A stretch of 64,000 nucleotides of DNA from UBA1141 sp963665155 (GCA_963665155.2 CAXXFI010000002.1:434001-498000); one strand, 5' to 3'; shown: positions 43,503-52,259, counted from the first letter of the stretch. A program made the numbers and translations. Notes: generated from the letters alone by a model not told the origin.

Positions 43503-44884
43503 ATGGTCAAAGTAACACTAGACGGCAAAGATGTCCAAAACAGCGCCTACAACGTCGGCGTGTTTACGCTATTGGACAATGCCGCCGACCCGTCGGCAGA
43601 AGGTGAAATAGCCAGGAACGGGAACGACACCAAGGTCTTTGCCGGTGGGAAGCTGGTGAGCTTGTCCGGGGTCACCGCCCAGGACGGTTCAGGGACGAGT
43701 GCTCCAGGCGTAAGCGACGATACAACGGCCGGCTATGCTCCCGGCTCTCTTTACACGGACACGACCAACAACAAAGCCTATATCTGTCTCGACGCTACGG
43801 AAGGCGCAGCGGTTTGGACGGAGATCACCGTAACATCGAGCGCTGGATCTGCTGGTGGGGAACTAGCGGGGACCTATCCGAACCCAACTGTTGCAGCCAC
43901 TCCTCGGGGTCAGCTCACCACACCAAGTACACCGATGCTGAAGCTTTATCAGCCGTCGAAGGTGAGGCTACCCTAGACCTGACCGGCGATGTGACCATCG
44001 CTGGGGACAAGAGCCTATTGGTCGATGTCATCAATGAAAAGGACTCCGATGCTGGGGTAACCGTTGATAGGGTGCTCCTGAAGGACGGTGAGGTTGCGGT
44101 TGGGGCTGTTGCTTTCGACGATGCCACATCTGACCCGCTCATAGATGCGGATGCTGCCGTTGATAGGACAGAGGACAGCGTTGCTCACAAGGACCACGTT
44201 CACCCAAAGCACCACGCCAAGTATCCGGATTCGGAAGCGGTGACCGCCGTTACGGGAGTAGTAAAGCTAGACGACCTGGCGGCCCCTGACGACAACACCG
44301 ACTTGGACTTTTCAACAACAAAGCATGGCCTAACCTCCAAGGGAACCAACGTCGGCGACTTCCTGAAAGACGACGGGAGTTGGGCCACCCCAGCAGGAGG
44401 CAGCGGCGCAGTTACCCGCGAAGGCGGAGACACCACCGAGGCAACCACAACCAGCACGAGCAGCACTGACATGTTAGATGCTACTTCTTTAACTATAGCG
44501 GCGATAGAACCAATTATGGCCCATGTAATTAGCCGGAAAACTACTGGTGCCGCAGACGACACGAATTGGGGAATTGACCTTAATGCTACTGTGATATTCG
44601 CAAACGTAAGACTAGATGAAGCCAGCAACGAAATACAACATACCTTTCAGAATACTATGATTCCAGCACGTGTCTCTAACTACTTAAGAGCAGGATATGA
44701 CACTTGGCGTCATATTGTAAGTTCCGCTGGTACAAGCAGGGGCGAGAGCCACAACGTAGTCGCACCGGCTAATGACTATCCGACTGTGGAAATCACTAAT
44801 TTAACCGTCACTGGTTCTGTTGATAACGCCTTAATCACTCTTGGCCTGGATGAGCTTCATGTCTATTCCGTGGCAGCAAGCTAA
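43503..44884 (+). pseudogene. Fibre/receptor-binding-like protein, frameshifted
   Basis: The N-terminal part (MVKVTLDGKDVQNSAYNVGV) ends with the fibre-type ELAGTYPNPTVAAT; the second frame starts HSSGSAHHTKYTDAEAL and continues through HHAKYPDSEAVTAV, STTKHGLTSKGTNVGDFLKD and a C-terminal beta domain. Adding one base near 43903 restores a protein of about 460 residues. The HH-x-KY-x-D-x-EA-x2-AV repeat and the KDDGSWATP element are typical of phage and viral fibres. It is the best receptor-binding candidate of the element. Confidence 0.6.
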
Positions 44885-45516
44885 TGCTTTACATCTTCGC
44901 AGGCTTCCCCGGAAAAGGCGCCGGCCCAGGAACCCAGCACTTACACGCTGGAGGGTTACAACACGCCATCGAAACCGTTGAGGAACTAGCCATTCTAGAG
45001 CACGACCCGGTAATCCAGCACCGGAAAGAAGGCGTGTTCGCCAACGAGACCGGAGAGCTACTTCGCCAGATTGAGTACCGGCTAAGTGACTCCTTGTTGA
45101 AAGATGGCATCACTTGGGATTGGTTTACCGAAGGCTGGAGGTTCGGCAATGGAGTTACGGTACAGAAATCCATGGCAAGCCCGGCATTCAGCACAGTGGT
45201 ACACGGGAGCGACTTGACGCTGGATCAGTTCCTAGCGCTCCACGGACCTACCCGCCTGGCTGACCTTGAGCTATTTCGGAAGCACAACCGCACTGAAAGC
45301 TGGGAGAGCTACGAGTCCCGGTGGCTACCAGGGACGTGCCCTCAAGAAAATCATGAAGTGTCGCTGACGGTGATAGTCACCGACTACCGCCTGCCGGAAT
45401 TCGCATACGAGCGCATAAGAGACTTGATTGAGCGAAGGGCAGAACCAAAATACCTAGACCAATACAGCGCCGAACAAGGAAAACACTTCCACACAATCCG
45501 GCGATACGGCAAGTAG
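44884..45516 (+). CDS. Hypothetical provirus protein
   Basis: A 210-residue protein, soluble, rich in Glu/Leu helices and aromatic residues (ITWDWFTEGWRFGNG), starting in a TAATG overlap with the fibre gene. It has no P-loop despite a Gly-rich start (IFAGFPGKGAGPG). No family is recognised; the position suggests a fibre chaperone or a structural role. Confidence 0.4.
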   Translation: MLYIFAGFPGKGAGPGTQHLHAGGLQHAIETVEELAILEHDPVIQHRKEGVFANETGELLRQIEYRLSDSLLKDGITWDWFTEGWRFGNGVTVQKSMASPAFSTVVHGSDLTLDQFLALHGPTRLADLELFRKHNRTESWESYESRWLPGTCPQENHEVSLTVIVTDYRLPEFAYERIRDLIERRAEPKYLDQYSAEQGKHFHTIRRYGK

Positions 45517-45526
45517 GCGGCGATCA

Positions 45527-45865
45527 ATGCTTTATAGAAATATTCGGGACAAGGCCACGGGCCAGTGGGTCAACGTGGTTTTCACCAAAGAGGGTGATCG
45601 GTTTAACGTCAAAGCAACAACCCACCGGGCAAGCGTGGCCGATGCTTTGGGCGTGAATAGGACATCTTTGGAGGTCATAGATTCGGATTCAGACCAGCGA
45701 TCCGGCGTTTTGATCGAGCAAGGTCCACCGCCAGAGCAACCTCAAACAAGGGAAGAGGTGGCTGCGGATGCGCTTGTTGATGAGTTAGGCACCGTAATCA
45801 GCATGACAGATACCCAAAAGGCCAGCCTCAAAGGACGGGTTCTGGCGCTGGCAGAGGTCACGTAA
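45527..45865 (+). CDS. Hypothetical provirus protein, small
   Basis: A 112-residue protein beginning MLYRNIRDKATGQWVNVVFT, with an acidic middle and a C-terminal helical region (TQKASLKGRVLALAE). It is between the preceding hypothetical gene and a membrane-anchored structural candidate. No family recognised. Confidence 0.4.
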   Translation: MLYRNIRDKATGQWVNVVFTKEGDRFNVKATTHRASVADALGVNRTSLEVIDSDSDQRSGVLIEQGPPPEQPQTREEVAADALVDELGTVISMTDTQKASLKGRVLALAEVT

Positions 45866-45884
45866 TTCTTAAGGACGGTTTTCA

Positions 45885-46904
45885 ATGTCCGCAATAATAT
45901 TGGTCATCGCCGCGGCGCTGATCGCCCTGGTATCTGGTCGGAAACCCACTACCGGCGACGACCCGGATTCCACCCAACCGAGTGAAACCCCAGAAGTATC
46001 GGGAAACCAAGTCGCCCCGGCTGGGACGTTGGCCGCTGTAGGCGCCCCCAAGGTGACCGTCACGGTAGACGGTAAAGAGCAGACAGGAAAGAACATTGTT
46101 CTGCCGGCCAACGCCGACTTTATCAAGGTGTCCACCGCTTGGGCTATTTCCAACTCCACGCCCTTGCCACATTCGGCTGGGATGAAGCTGAGATTGATCC
46201 ACGAAAGGAGTCTTCGGTCAGACGATGACTGGGCCGAATGGATCCCCTACGTCGATGCTAACGGGCTTTCCGGGCTGGTCGAAGACGACCTAATGAAGGA
46301 TACCGGGACACCCATTCGCGTTCGGCATGGGGCGAAGGGCAAACTTGGAACGGCTCCTAAGATGGTGACCGTCCCCGCGGCTTCGACCATTACTTTCGTA
46401 GTTGAGCTGACCCTGCCTGGACCCGGACGGAGCACCAAACTAGCGGAGTTTTGGAAGGGCCATAGCGGGGCCAACTTCAAACTGGAACCCGAGCTGGTGA
46501 CCGACCTCCAACCGGACCAAGGTCCTAGCGGGGTAGAGAGGTTGCTTTTGGGCGCTCTCTTTTTGCCCCTGGCATTCGGAGGCGGCACATCGGTCGCGGG
46601 GAGCGCCGAGAATAAGCCGGTGTACAGTCTCGAAAAGGCCACCCTGTCCAGCTTTATGACCATCGCTTTCAACGCGGACGCCAAGAGTACGGCCAAGGTC
46701 AACATACAGGAACCGGTTGCGACAACCTCTATCATTGGTTCCAAAATTTCCTATAAAGCGACGGTGGGTCTGAGCGGCGGCTCGGGTCAGCGCGCGGTTG
46801 TCCCCGTGGTCGACTGGCAATACCGGGTAAGACTTGAAGGGAAGGAAGAAATCTCGGAATGGATTGATTTGCCAAATGCCAGCGACTACATTGTCAAATT
46901 ATGA
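45885..46904 (+). CDS. Membrane-anchored beta-rich provirus protein
   Basis: A 339-residue protein with an N-terminal membrane anchor (MSAIILVIAAALIALVSG), an acidic/Pro-rich linker, and a large beta-rich body (VTVTVDGKEQTGKNIVLP through ITFVVELTLPGPG and VVDWQYRVRLEG). Its end (NASDYIVKL) is read in another frame by the next gene, so the C-terminus may be altered by the deletion noted there. Candidate spike or minor capsid protein. Confidence 0.5.
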   Translation: MSAIILVIAAALIALVSGRKPTTGDDPDSTQPSETPEVSGNQVAPAGTLAAVGAPKVTVTVDGKEQTGKNIVLPANADFIKVSTAWAISNSTPLPHSAGMKLRLIHERSLRSDDDWAEWIPYVDANGLSGLVEDDLMKDTGTPIRVRHGAKGKLGTAPKMVTVPAASTITFVVELTLPGPGRSTKLAEFWKGHSGANFKLEPELVTDLQPDQGPSGVERLLLGALFLPLAFGGGTSVAGSAENKPVYSLEKATLSSFMTIAFNADAKSTAKVNIQEPVATTSIIGSKISYKATVGLSGGSGQRAVVPVVDWQYRVRLEGKEEISEWIDLPNASDYIVKL

Positions 46905-47208
46905 ACGTGGTAGTCGGGTTCCCACACTGCCGATACTGGAAAGGTTGGCAGAAGCCTACGGCGTGTCGGTAGAACGACTTTTAGCTCCTGATGAGGTAGG
47001 AGTAATAGACCAGCCTGGAGCCGTGGATGATGATCTTCAGATTGTGCAGTTAACTCCGGAGGAGCTTGAACTACTAGCCAAAGTGACCGAACTATCAGAA
47101 GAGGGGAAGAGGGAATTTGCCGAAGTCGCTGATCGTGATCGGACGCGGAGATTTATGGACAAGGTGAACGGCTCGGCACTCGTCTACGCAACTCCACCTC
47201 AGTCATAG
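46876..47208 (+). pseudogene. XRE-type repressor remnant
   Basis: The frame MPATTLSNYERGSRVPTLPI then LERLAEAYGVSVERLL matches the C-terminal half of an XRE helix-turn-helix (recognition helix and following helices); the first two helices are missing. The first codons overlap the end of the structural gene. A deletion that removed the start of the repressor and altered the end of the structural gene is likely. The C-terminal part (LTPEELELLAKVTELS) is a separate helical region. Confidence 0.5.
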
Positions 47209-47279
47209 TACCTATCGGCCTGCTGTTCGCCGGTATCGGCAAACTAGGCTCCGCTGGTCCCGTCGGAGCAGCAATTATT

Positions 47280-47822
47280 GTGGGAACGAGTCTTTGGGCT
47301 GCCGACGTTATCTGGCAAGAGGGGCCGGACGATTTCTACCGGGCTGGGTTGCGGGACAAAACGGTCAAGGACTGGGCTGGAGCCTTGGAGAACTACGATA
47401 AGGCCCTGGCCTTGGACGACAGCCGGGGAGACATCTGGGCGGAACGGGGCTTAGCTCACCGAGTTATGGGGCTTCACTCCGTTTCCGTAGAAGGCTTCCG
47501 CCGGTCAACGGACCTGGAGGACACATCTACCTACTACAAGGGATTCTCCTACCTTCACATCGGGGAGATGAAAGTATCCAGCGAATACCTGAGAATGGCC
47601 ATCAACAACTTTGAGGTTGCCACGGCTGAGGCTCCAACAAACCCGGACGGCTGGGTGCTCCTCGGCAGGGCGCAGCGGGAGTTATGGAGGCTCATAGGAG
47701 GCCAGGACCGTAGTTTGCTTTGGCAATCCCTAACCTACATCGAACGAGCGGCGGCTATCGCCCCAAATTACACCGACGCCTGGGCAGAACTTGAAGTCAC
47801 TCGGAAGTTGTTGGGGAGATAG
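47280..47822 (+). CDS. TPR repeat protein
   Basis: A 180-residue protein with two or three TPR-like helical repeats (DWAGALENYDKALALDDSRG, DIWAERGLAHRV, then the later NPDGWVLLGRAQREL and TYIERAAAIAPNYTDAWAEL). The frame is open upstream to about 47208 and encodes a hydrophobic glycine-rich helix, so a longer membrane-anchored protein is possible. GTG 47280 has GGAG at about 11 nt. It is just before the integrase; its role in the element is unknown. Confidence 0.6.
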   Translation: MGTSLWAADVIWQEGPDDFYRAGLRDKTVKDWAGALENYDKALALDDSRGDIWAERGLAHRVMGLHSVSVEGFRRSTDLEDTSTYYKGFSYLHIGEMKVSSEYLRMAINNFEVATAEAPTNPDGWVLLGRAQRELWRLIGGQDRSLLWQSLTYIERAAAIAPNYTDAWAELEVTRKLLGR

Positions 47823-47858
47823 GGTTAGTAGGCTGGGGGTGGCTAACCTGGAATTACA

Positions 47859-49304
47859 ATGACAAACCGAGCCGCCATATACTGCCGAGTCTCGACCGAC
47901 CGCCAGGAGCGGGAGGGCGCCAGCCTTGGCACTCAGCTCCAGAGCTCCCAGCAGTTGTGTGAGGGCAAGGGCTTCGTCCAGGTGGCTCACTACACCGATG
48001 TGGAGTCTGGGCTGAACTCAGAGGGTCCTGAATACCTGAAGATGCTCCAATCGGCACAGGCTGGAGACTTCGATGCCCTAATTGTCTACCGAATGGATCG
48101 GCTGGGCAGAGACACGGCTGACTACTTCACCGCTCTGCGGACCCTTAAGAGACTCAACATAACCGTGCTCTCCGCCACCGAGCCTACCGAATCCACATTC
48201 GTTCAAGGTCTGTTTGGGCTTCTCGGTGAAGAAGAAAGCCGGAGACTAAGCCACAGGATTATACCCAACAAGATTCCTCGGGCAAGGGACGGAAAGTGGA
48301 ACGGAGCAGCCCCCATTGGTTACGACGTAGTAAAAGCGCCGGATGGTAAGGGGTCGATCCTGAGCCGCAACGCAGATGCCCCCTTGGTTCGAGAGTTGTT
48401 CCGGCGCTACGCAGATGGACACAACTCCATTAGAAGCCTTTGTATCGATGCAGGGAAACGAGGTCTAACGGCATCGGTCACGGGAGTACGTTGGATACTC
48501 AACAACCGCGTTTATATGGGCAAAGTAGTATACGGCCGGCAGTCCAGGTCTCAATTCTCAAAAAGCGAATCGTTTGAAGCGGACGGGCTCCATGAGCCGT
48601 TGGTGGATGAAGACCTATTCCAGCGGGTACAGATTCGGCTATCCGAGAACCGTCATATGCGCCGTAGCGGACCGTCCCCTAAGTATCTGCTAAGCGGGCT
48701 ACTGCGCTGTGGGTTTTGCGGACGCTCTGTCGCAGGGGCCCGTACCAATCGCCGTTGGGTTAGGTACAGTTGCACCCGTCGGGTTATGTACTCGGATTGC
48801 GTCCAGCCTTCTTTTTCGGCCTGGCAGTTGGAGGCTAAAGTTAAAGAGCAAGTGCAACTGAAGCTTGCTAACTTAGAACTGAAGGAAGTCCGGGAACGCT
48901 CCAATCTGTTGGCCCTTAAGCAACTCACAGGATCGCAGAGCGACCAAGACCAGATATCGGCCGATCTACGAAGGCGCAAGGCACAGGCGGAATCAAGGCT
49001 TAGGTCCTTGGAGATGTCTTTGCTCGATGGCTTAGTTCCCCCCAATCGGTACATCTCGATCAGGGATGAAATTGGAGCGGCCCTACGAGAGATCGACGCG
49101 GAGCTGAATCAATTGGGCCATTCGGGGGCACCTGATTATGCCGCCTTGTTCGCAATCATTGACCGGATCACTTGGGACGACCTAGATGACGTAGCCTGGC
49201 GGGAACTACTGGAATCGCTAGTCGAAAAGGTGGTCCTCATGGACAAGGAAATCAAGATAGACTGGCTACCATTTTGCCGGTCATTACTGGCCGGTAACGA
49301 ATAG
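47859..49304 (+). CDS. Large serine recombinase (integrase)
   Basis: A 481-residue large serine recombinase. The catalytic Ser12 is in IYCRVSTDRQ, the resolvase domain extends to about residue 140, a recombinase domain follows (APIGYDVVKAPDGK, RWILNNRVYMGKVVYG), and a zinc ribbon (CGFCGRS, CTRRVMYSDC) and coiled coil close the protein. It ends 2 bp before the right att core, the usual position for such integrases. It mediates integration and, with a directionality factor, excision. Confidence 0.95.
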   Translation: MTNRAAIYCRVSTDRQEREGASLGTQLQSSQQLCEGKGFVQVAHYTDVESGLNSEGPEYLKMLQSAQAGDFDALIVYRMDRLGRDTADYFTALRTLKRLNITVLSATEPTESTFVQGLFGLLGEEESRRLSHRIIPNKIPRARDGKWNGAAPIGYDVVKAPDGKGSILSRNADAPLVRELFRRYADGHNSIRSLCIDAGKRGLTASVTGVRWILNNRVYMGKVVYGRQSRSQFSKSESFEADGLHEPLVDEDLFQRVQIRLSENRHMRRSGPSPKYLLSGLLRCGFCGRSVAGARTNRRWVRYSCTRRVMYSDCVQPSFSAWQLEAKVKEQVQLKLANLELKEVRERSNLLALKQLTGSQSDQDQISADLRRRKAQAESRLRSLEMSLLDGLVPPNRYISIRDEIGAALREIDAELNQLGHSGAPDYAALFAIIDRITWDDLDDVAWRELLESLVEKVVLMDKEIKIDWLPFCRSLLAGNE

Positions 49305-49305
49305 T

Positions 49306-49313
49306 CTGCTCAA
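49306..49313. other. attR core
   Basis: CTGCTCAA, identical to 31884-31891, 2 bp after the integrase stop. It is the first codon triplets of the right half of the regulator gene. Confidence 0.75.
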
Positions 49314-49638
49314 ACAGACGGTGAGCGACGCTGACTCGTTGGTAAGAGCTATTGAAGGTTCCGCAGCCGGCCTGGTTGTGATGGACCCCACTGTGGTCAA
49401 CGGCATGAAACCCCGGTCAGGTTCGATTACAGCTAGGTTGACGCCCCGTCAGCAAGAGGTGCTATCGATGATGGCCCAGGGCTACAACAATACATCCATC
49501 GCCGAGAGGCTGGTCTTGGGCACCAAGTCGGTAGAAAATTACATCAACGCCATATATCAAGAACTTAGCCTCAGCCACGACGGAACACTCCACCCAAGAG
49601 TGCAGGCCGTATTGAGCTACATTCGGGACAGCAATTAG
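49306..49638 (+). pseudogene. NarL/LuxR-type response regulator, right-hand fragment
   Basis: The frame from 49306 starts LLKQTVSDADSLVRAIEGSA, the end of a receiver domain, then has a linker and a LuxR-type HTH (LTPRQQEVLSMMAQGYNNTS, VENYINAIYQELSL). The HTH is intact. A GTG at 49321 could still start a DNA-binding-only protein. With the left fragment it rebuilds a normal receiver-to-HTH junction, so the gene was split by the provirus. Confidence 0.85.
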
Positions 49639-49675
49639 CCCACTGACCCGGAAATATTATATCGATGGGACCCCC

Positions 49676-49720
49676 GGTGGGAACCGCCGTTATCATCAAA
49701 TCGGAAATGCGGTTCCCACC
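49676..49720. repeat. Perfect 12-bp inverted repeat with 21-nt spacer
   Basis: GGTGGGAACCGC (49676-49687) and GCGGTTCCCACC (49709-49720). No T tract follows, so it is more likely an operator or an RNA structure than a terminator. It is between the regulator fragment and the ccm operon. Confidence 0.8.
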
Positions 49721-49909
49721 TATGGCGCCGAACGAGTAACTGGACCTGTCCCGACTACAGTTACTACCTAAATTCCGCTGGCATTATATTGCAACCTTGG
49801 CAGCCTTGCTGGGGTCGGTCAATCCCCTGTAACATATTCCCATGTGGCCCTACCGCTTTTCCCATTTGATTTCAATTCCGCATAGTTGCCTGTCCGGTAG
49901 AGGAATAAT

Positions 49910-50674
49910 GTGGTAGCACCTTCTTCGGTGATAGGGACTTTCCCTATAGAAACCCCTACTTCAGGCGAAGCCATCGTCGTCCGGGGATTGGAGAAAAGCT
50001 TCGGCGAATGGCCCGTACTTTGGAACTTGGACCTGACCGTGAAGTGGGGCGAAATGGTGGCCCTCTTTGGGGCCAATGGCGTTGGAAAAACAACGCTGCT
50101 CCGAATTCTTTCCACCCAATCCAAGCCCGATGCTGGTACCGTACAGGTAGCGGGTTTCAACCCTCGCCGGAACTCCCAGGCCATTCGCCGCCGAGTGGGT
50201 GTGGTGGCCCATCAGACTTTTCTCTACGAAGACCTAACCTGCCGGGAAAACCTGATCCACTATAGCCGCCTGTTCGGCTTGGAAGATCCCCGAAAAAGGG
50301 CCGATGCGGCATTATTAACCCTTGGTCTAGCCAACCGCGCCGATAGCCGGGTTAGGACCCTCTCCAATGGCATGCAGCGGCGTCTCTCCATCGCTCGCGC
50401 TATACTTCATAGCCCCCAGATACTGATTCTGGATGAACCCGTGACCGGCTTGGACCGGGAGTCCATCGCATCCTTGCAATCGCTGTTAAAGGGGTGGACC
50501 GACGCCGGACTGTCCGTGATCATGACCACTCACGACTTGGACCTCGGCCTGTCTTGGGCTCACCGGGCCGCAGTCTTATCCCGTGGGAGAATCCAATTCC
50601 CTGGTTCCGACGAATACATGGATGGTGCCCAAGTGCGCCGGAGGGTGGCGTCGGCATTGGAGCCAGGCAGTTGA
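49910..50674 (+). CDS. ccmA: Heme exporter ATP-binding protein CcmA
   Basis: A 254-residue ABC ATPase, CcmA-type. Walker A GANGVGKTT, Q-loop region VAHQTFLYEDL, the signature LSNGMQRR and Walker B ILILDEPVTGLD are all present. In the Ccm system I pathway CcmAB(CD) release heme-loaded CcmE. The start is GTG 49910. The ccmB start (TTG) overlaps its stop, implying coupling. Confidence 0.92.
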   Translation: MVAPSSVIGTFPIETPTSGEAIVVRGLEKSFGEWPVLWNLDLTVKWGEMVALFGANGVGKTTLLRILSTQSKPDAGTVQVAGFNPRRNSQAIRRRVGVVAHQTFLYEDLTCRENLIHYSRLFGLEDPRKRADAALLTLGLANRADSRVRTLSNGMQRRLSIARAILHSPQILILDEPVTGLDRESIASLQSLLKGWTDAGLSVIMTTHDLDLGLSWAHRAAVLSRGRIQFPGSDEYMDGAQVRRRVASALEPGS

Positions 50675-51345
50675 TTCAGTTTTTGCGGCCCATTGGAGTA
50701 CTTCTCTGGAAGGATATTCTTCTAGAGATTAGGTCCAGAGAACTGATTGTTTCACTGTTGGTGTTCGGCCTCGTGGTAGTTGTGGTATTCAATTTTGCTC
50801 TCAACTCCACGCCCAAACTTGTGACCGCCGTTACTCCTGGCATTCTTTGGGTGGCTTTCGCATTCGCTGGGGTTCTGGCGATGAACCGCGCTTTCGTCCG
50901 GGAGAAAGAAGAAGGGGGCTTAGACGGCCTGCTGCTCTCCCCGATCAGCAGGGATTCCATATTTTTGGGCAAAGCGGCGGCCAGCTTTATTTTCATGCTC
51001 ATGGTCGAAGCTGTGTTGCTGCCCATTTTCGCTGGCCTCCTAAATTTTTCCCCTGCTTCTTTGGAGCTTCTTCTGACAATCGTGCTGGCGACCTTGGGTT
51101 TCGCCATTGTGGGGACATTGTTCTCCGCAATATCCGTTCAAACCCGGTCCCGGGAAATCTTGTTGCCGGTTTTGTTTTTCCCGGTAATCCTGCCGGTTTT
51201 AGTTGGCGCGGTAGAATCAACCAAGCAAGCATTGGGCGGCGAAACTCTGGTCGGATTGGACCATTGGCTTCCGCTTTTAGGGGCGTTCGATGCCCTATTT
51301 CTGGTAATATGTCCTTGGATTTTCTCTATGGTTGTAGAGGAATAA
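50671..51345 (+). CDS. ccmB: Heme exporter membrane protein CcmB
   Basis: A 224-residue CcmB-type protein starting at TTG 50671, which overlaps the ccmA stop by 4 nt (TTGA). It has about six transmembrane helices (LIVSLLVFGLVVVVVFNFAL, PGILWVAFAFAGVLAMN, and later ones) and the characteristic REKEEGGLDGLLLSP loop after the second helix. It is the membrane partner of CcmA. Confidence 0.92.
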   Translation: MIQFLRPIGVLLWKDILLEIRSRELIVSLLVFGLVVVVVFNFALNSTPKLVTAVTPGILWVAFAFAGVLAMNRAFVREKEEGGLDGLLLSPISRDSIFLGKAAASFIFMLMVEAVLLPIFAGLLNFSPASLELLLTIVLATLGFAIVGTLFSAISVQTRSREILLPVLFFPVILPVLVGAVESTKQALGGETLVGLDHWLPLLGAFDALFLVICPWIFSMVVEE

Positions 51346-51455
51346 CCTGCGGCTCAGTGGGAAATACGGTTGTGCACAATAAAGGCACAGCCGCGACCAA
51401 ATAAAGTTTTTCAAATACTGGTGGCACAGCCAGAAGTGATTACCAGAAGTGCTTA

Positions 51456-52259
51456 ATGGAGGAACATCTAGTCTTGGCTAGATCCGAGGGTATTCAGAAA
51501 GTGGCGTTTGATTCCACGGTCAAGTGGCGCGAGTTGTTTCGTGCCAATGGGCGGACCAACATACGGGCTTGCCTATTGGTTTTGACCGGCATATTAATGC
51601 TGGTCAACCTATACATGATTTTTATGGTTGCGCCCACCGACGCCGTCTTAGGACACGTGCAGCGAATCTTTTACTTCCACGTGCCCCTGGCCATTGTGTC
51701 TTTCGCAGCGTTCTTGGTGGTATTTGTGGCGAGCGTAGCCTACGCCGTTCGGCGGGATCCCAAGTGGGACAACCTGGCTCATTCCGCAGCCGAGGTCGGA
51801 GTAGTTTTTATTACGTTAGCCCTTATCACCGGCATGATTTGGGCCAAACCCGTTTGGAATGCCTGGTGGCTGTGGACGCCTCGCTTAACTACGACGCTGA
51901 TTCTATGGTTGATCTACGTGGCCTATCTAATGATTCGCTCCTATGCGCCTAACCCGTCGAAGGCCGCAGTCTATGGCGCTGTAATTGGAATCGTCGGGTT
52001 CGCCGATGTGCTGGTGGTATATTTCTCGGTCCAGTGGTGGCCCGGCATTCACCCAACCCCTGTGGTGGGTCCACTGGCGGACGCTGGGTCGTTGGACGGA
52101 ACAATGAGGAGCGTGTTGCTTTTCTCGATGCTCACGTTCCTAGCATTGTTGACTTACCTGATAATAGAACGGATGGCCCTGAAGGATACTGAAGATAAGA
52201 TACGGGATATCAGGATCACCATGCGAAGGGCCCGGCAAGACGGGCTACCCGGAGATTAA
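51456..52259 (+). CDS. ccmC: Heme trafficking protein CcmC
   Basis: A 267-residue CcmC-type membrane protein. The His-flanked RIFYFHVPLAIVSF helix and the Trp-rich WNAWWLWTPRLTTTLILWL segment are the heme-handling signatures; the second is a slight variant of the family WWVWDARLT pattern. It loads heme onto CcmE. The stop codon lies in the first copy of a 14-bp tandem repeat. Confidence 0.93.
   Translation: MEEHLVLARSEGIQKVAFDSTVKWRELFRANGRTNIRACLLVLTGILMLVNLYMIFMVAPTDAVLGHVQRIFYFHVPLAIVSFAAFLVVFVASVAYAVRRDPKWDNLAHSAAEVGVVFITLALITGMIWAKPVWNAWWLWTPRLTTTLILWLIYVAYLMIRSYAPNPSKAAVYGAVIGIVGFADVLVVYFSVQWWPGIHPTPVVGPLADAGSLDGTMRSVLLFSMLTFLALLTYLIIERMALKDTEDKIRDIRITMRRARQDGLPGD

Larger units (their letters stand above)
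31884..49313 (+). mobile_element. Integrated element, candidate tailless provirus
   Basis: The boundaries are defined by the shared 8-mer CTGCTCAA, whose excision would restore the response-regulator frame. The span of 17.4 kb contains about 5.8 kb of three later IS1182-type insertions, so the ancestral element was about 11.6 kb. A minus-strand arm encodes an excisionase-like HTH protein, the ATPase and zinc-finger proteins; the plus-strand arm encodes small membrane proteins, structural candidates, a fibre and a serine integrase next to the right end. The lack of terminase, portal and tail genes, the HerA/FtsK-type ATPase and the many single-span mini-proteins point to a tailless membrane-containing virus. 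It carries multiple frame lesions and is probably defective. Confidence 0.7.

Noticed and set aside
44884..45516. P-loop NTPase because of IFAGFPGKGAGPG
   Set aside because: No GK[ST] follows and no Walker B was found; the glycines are probably structural.
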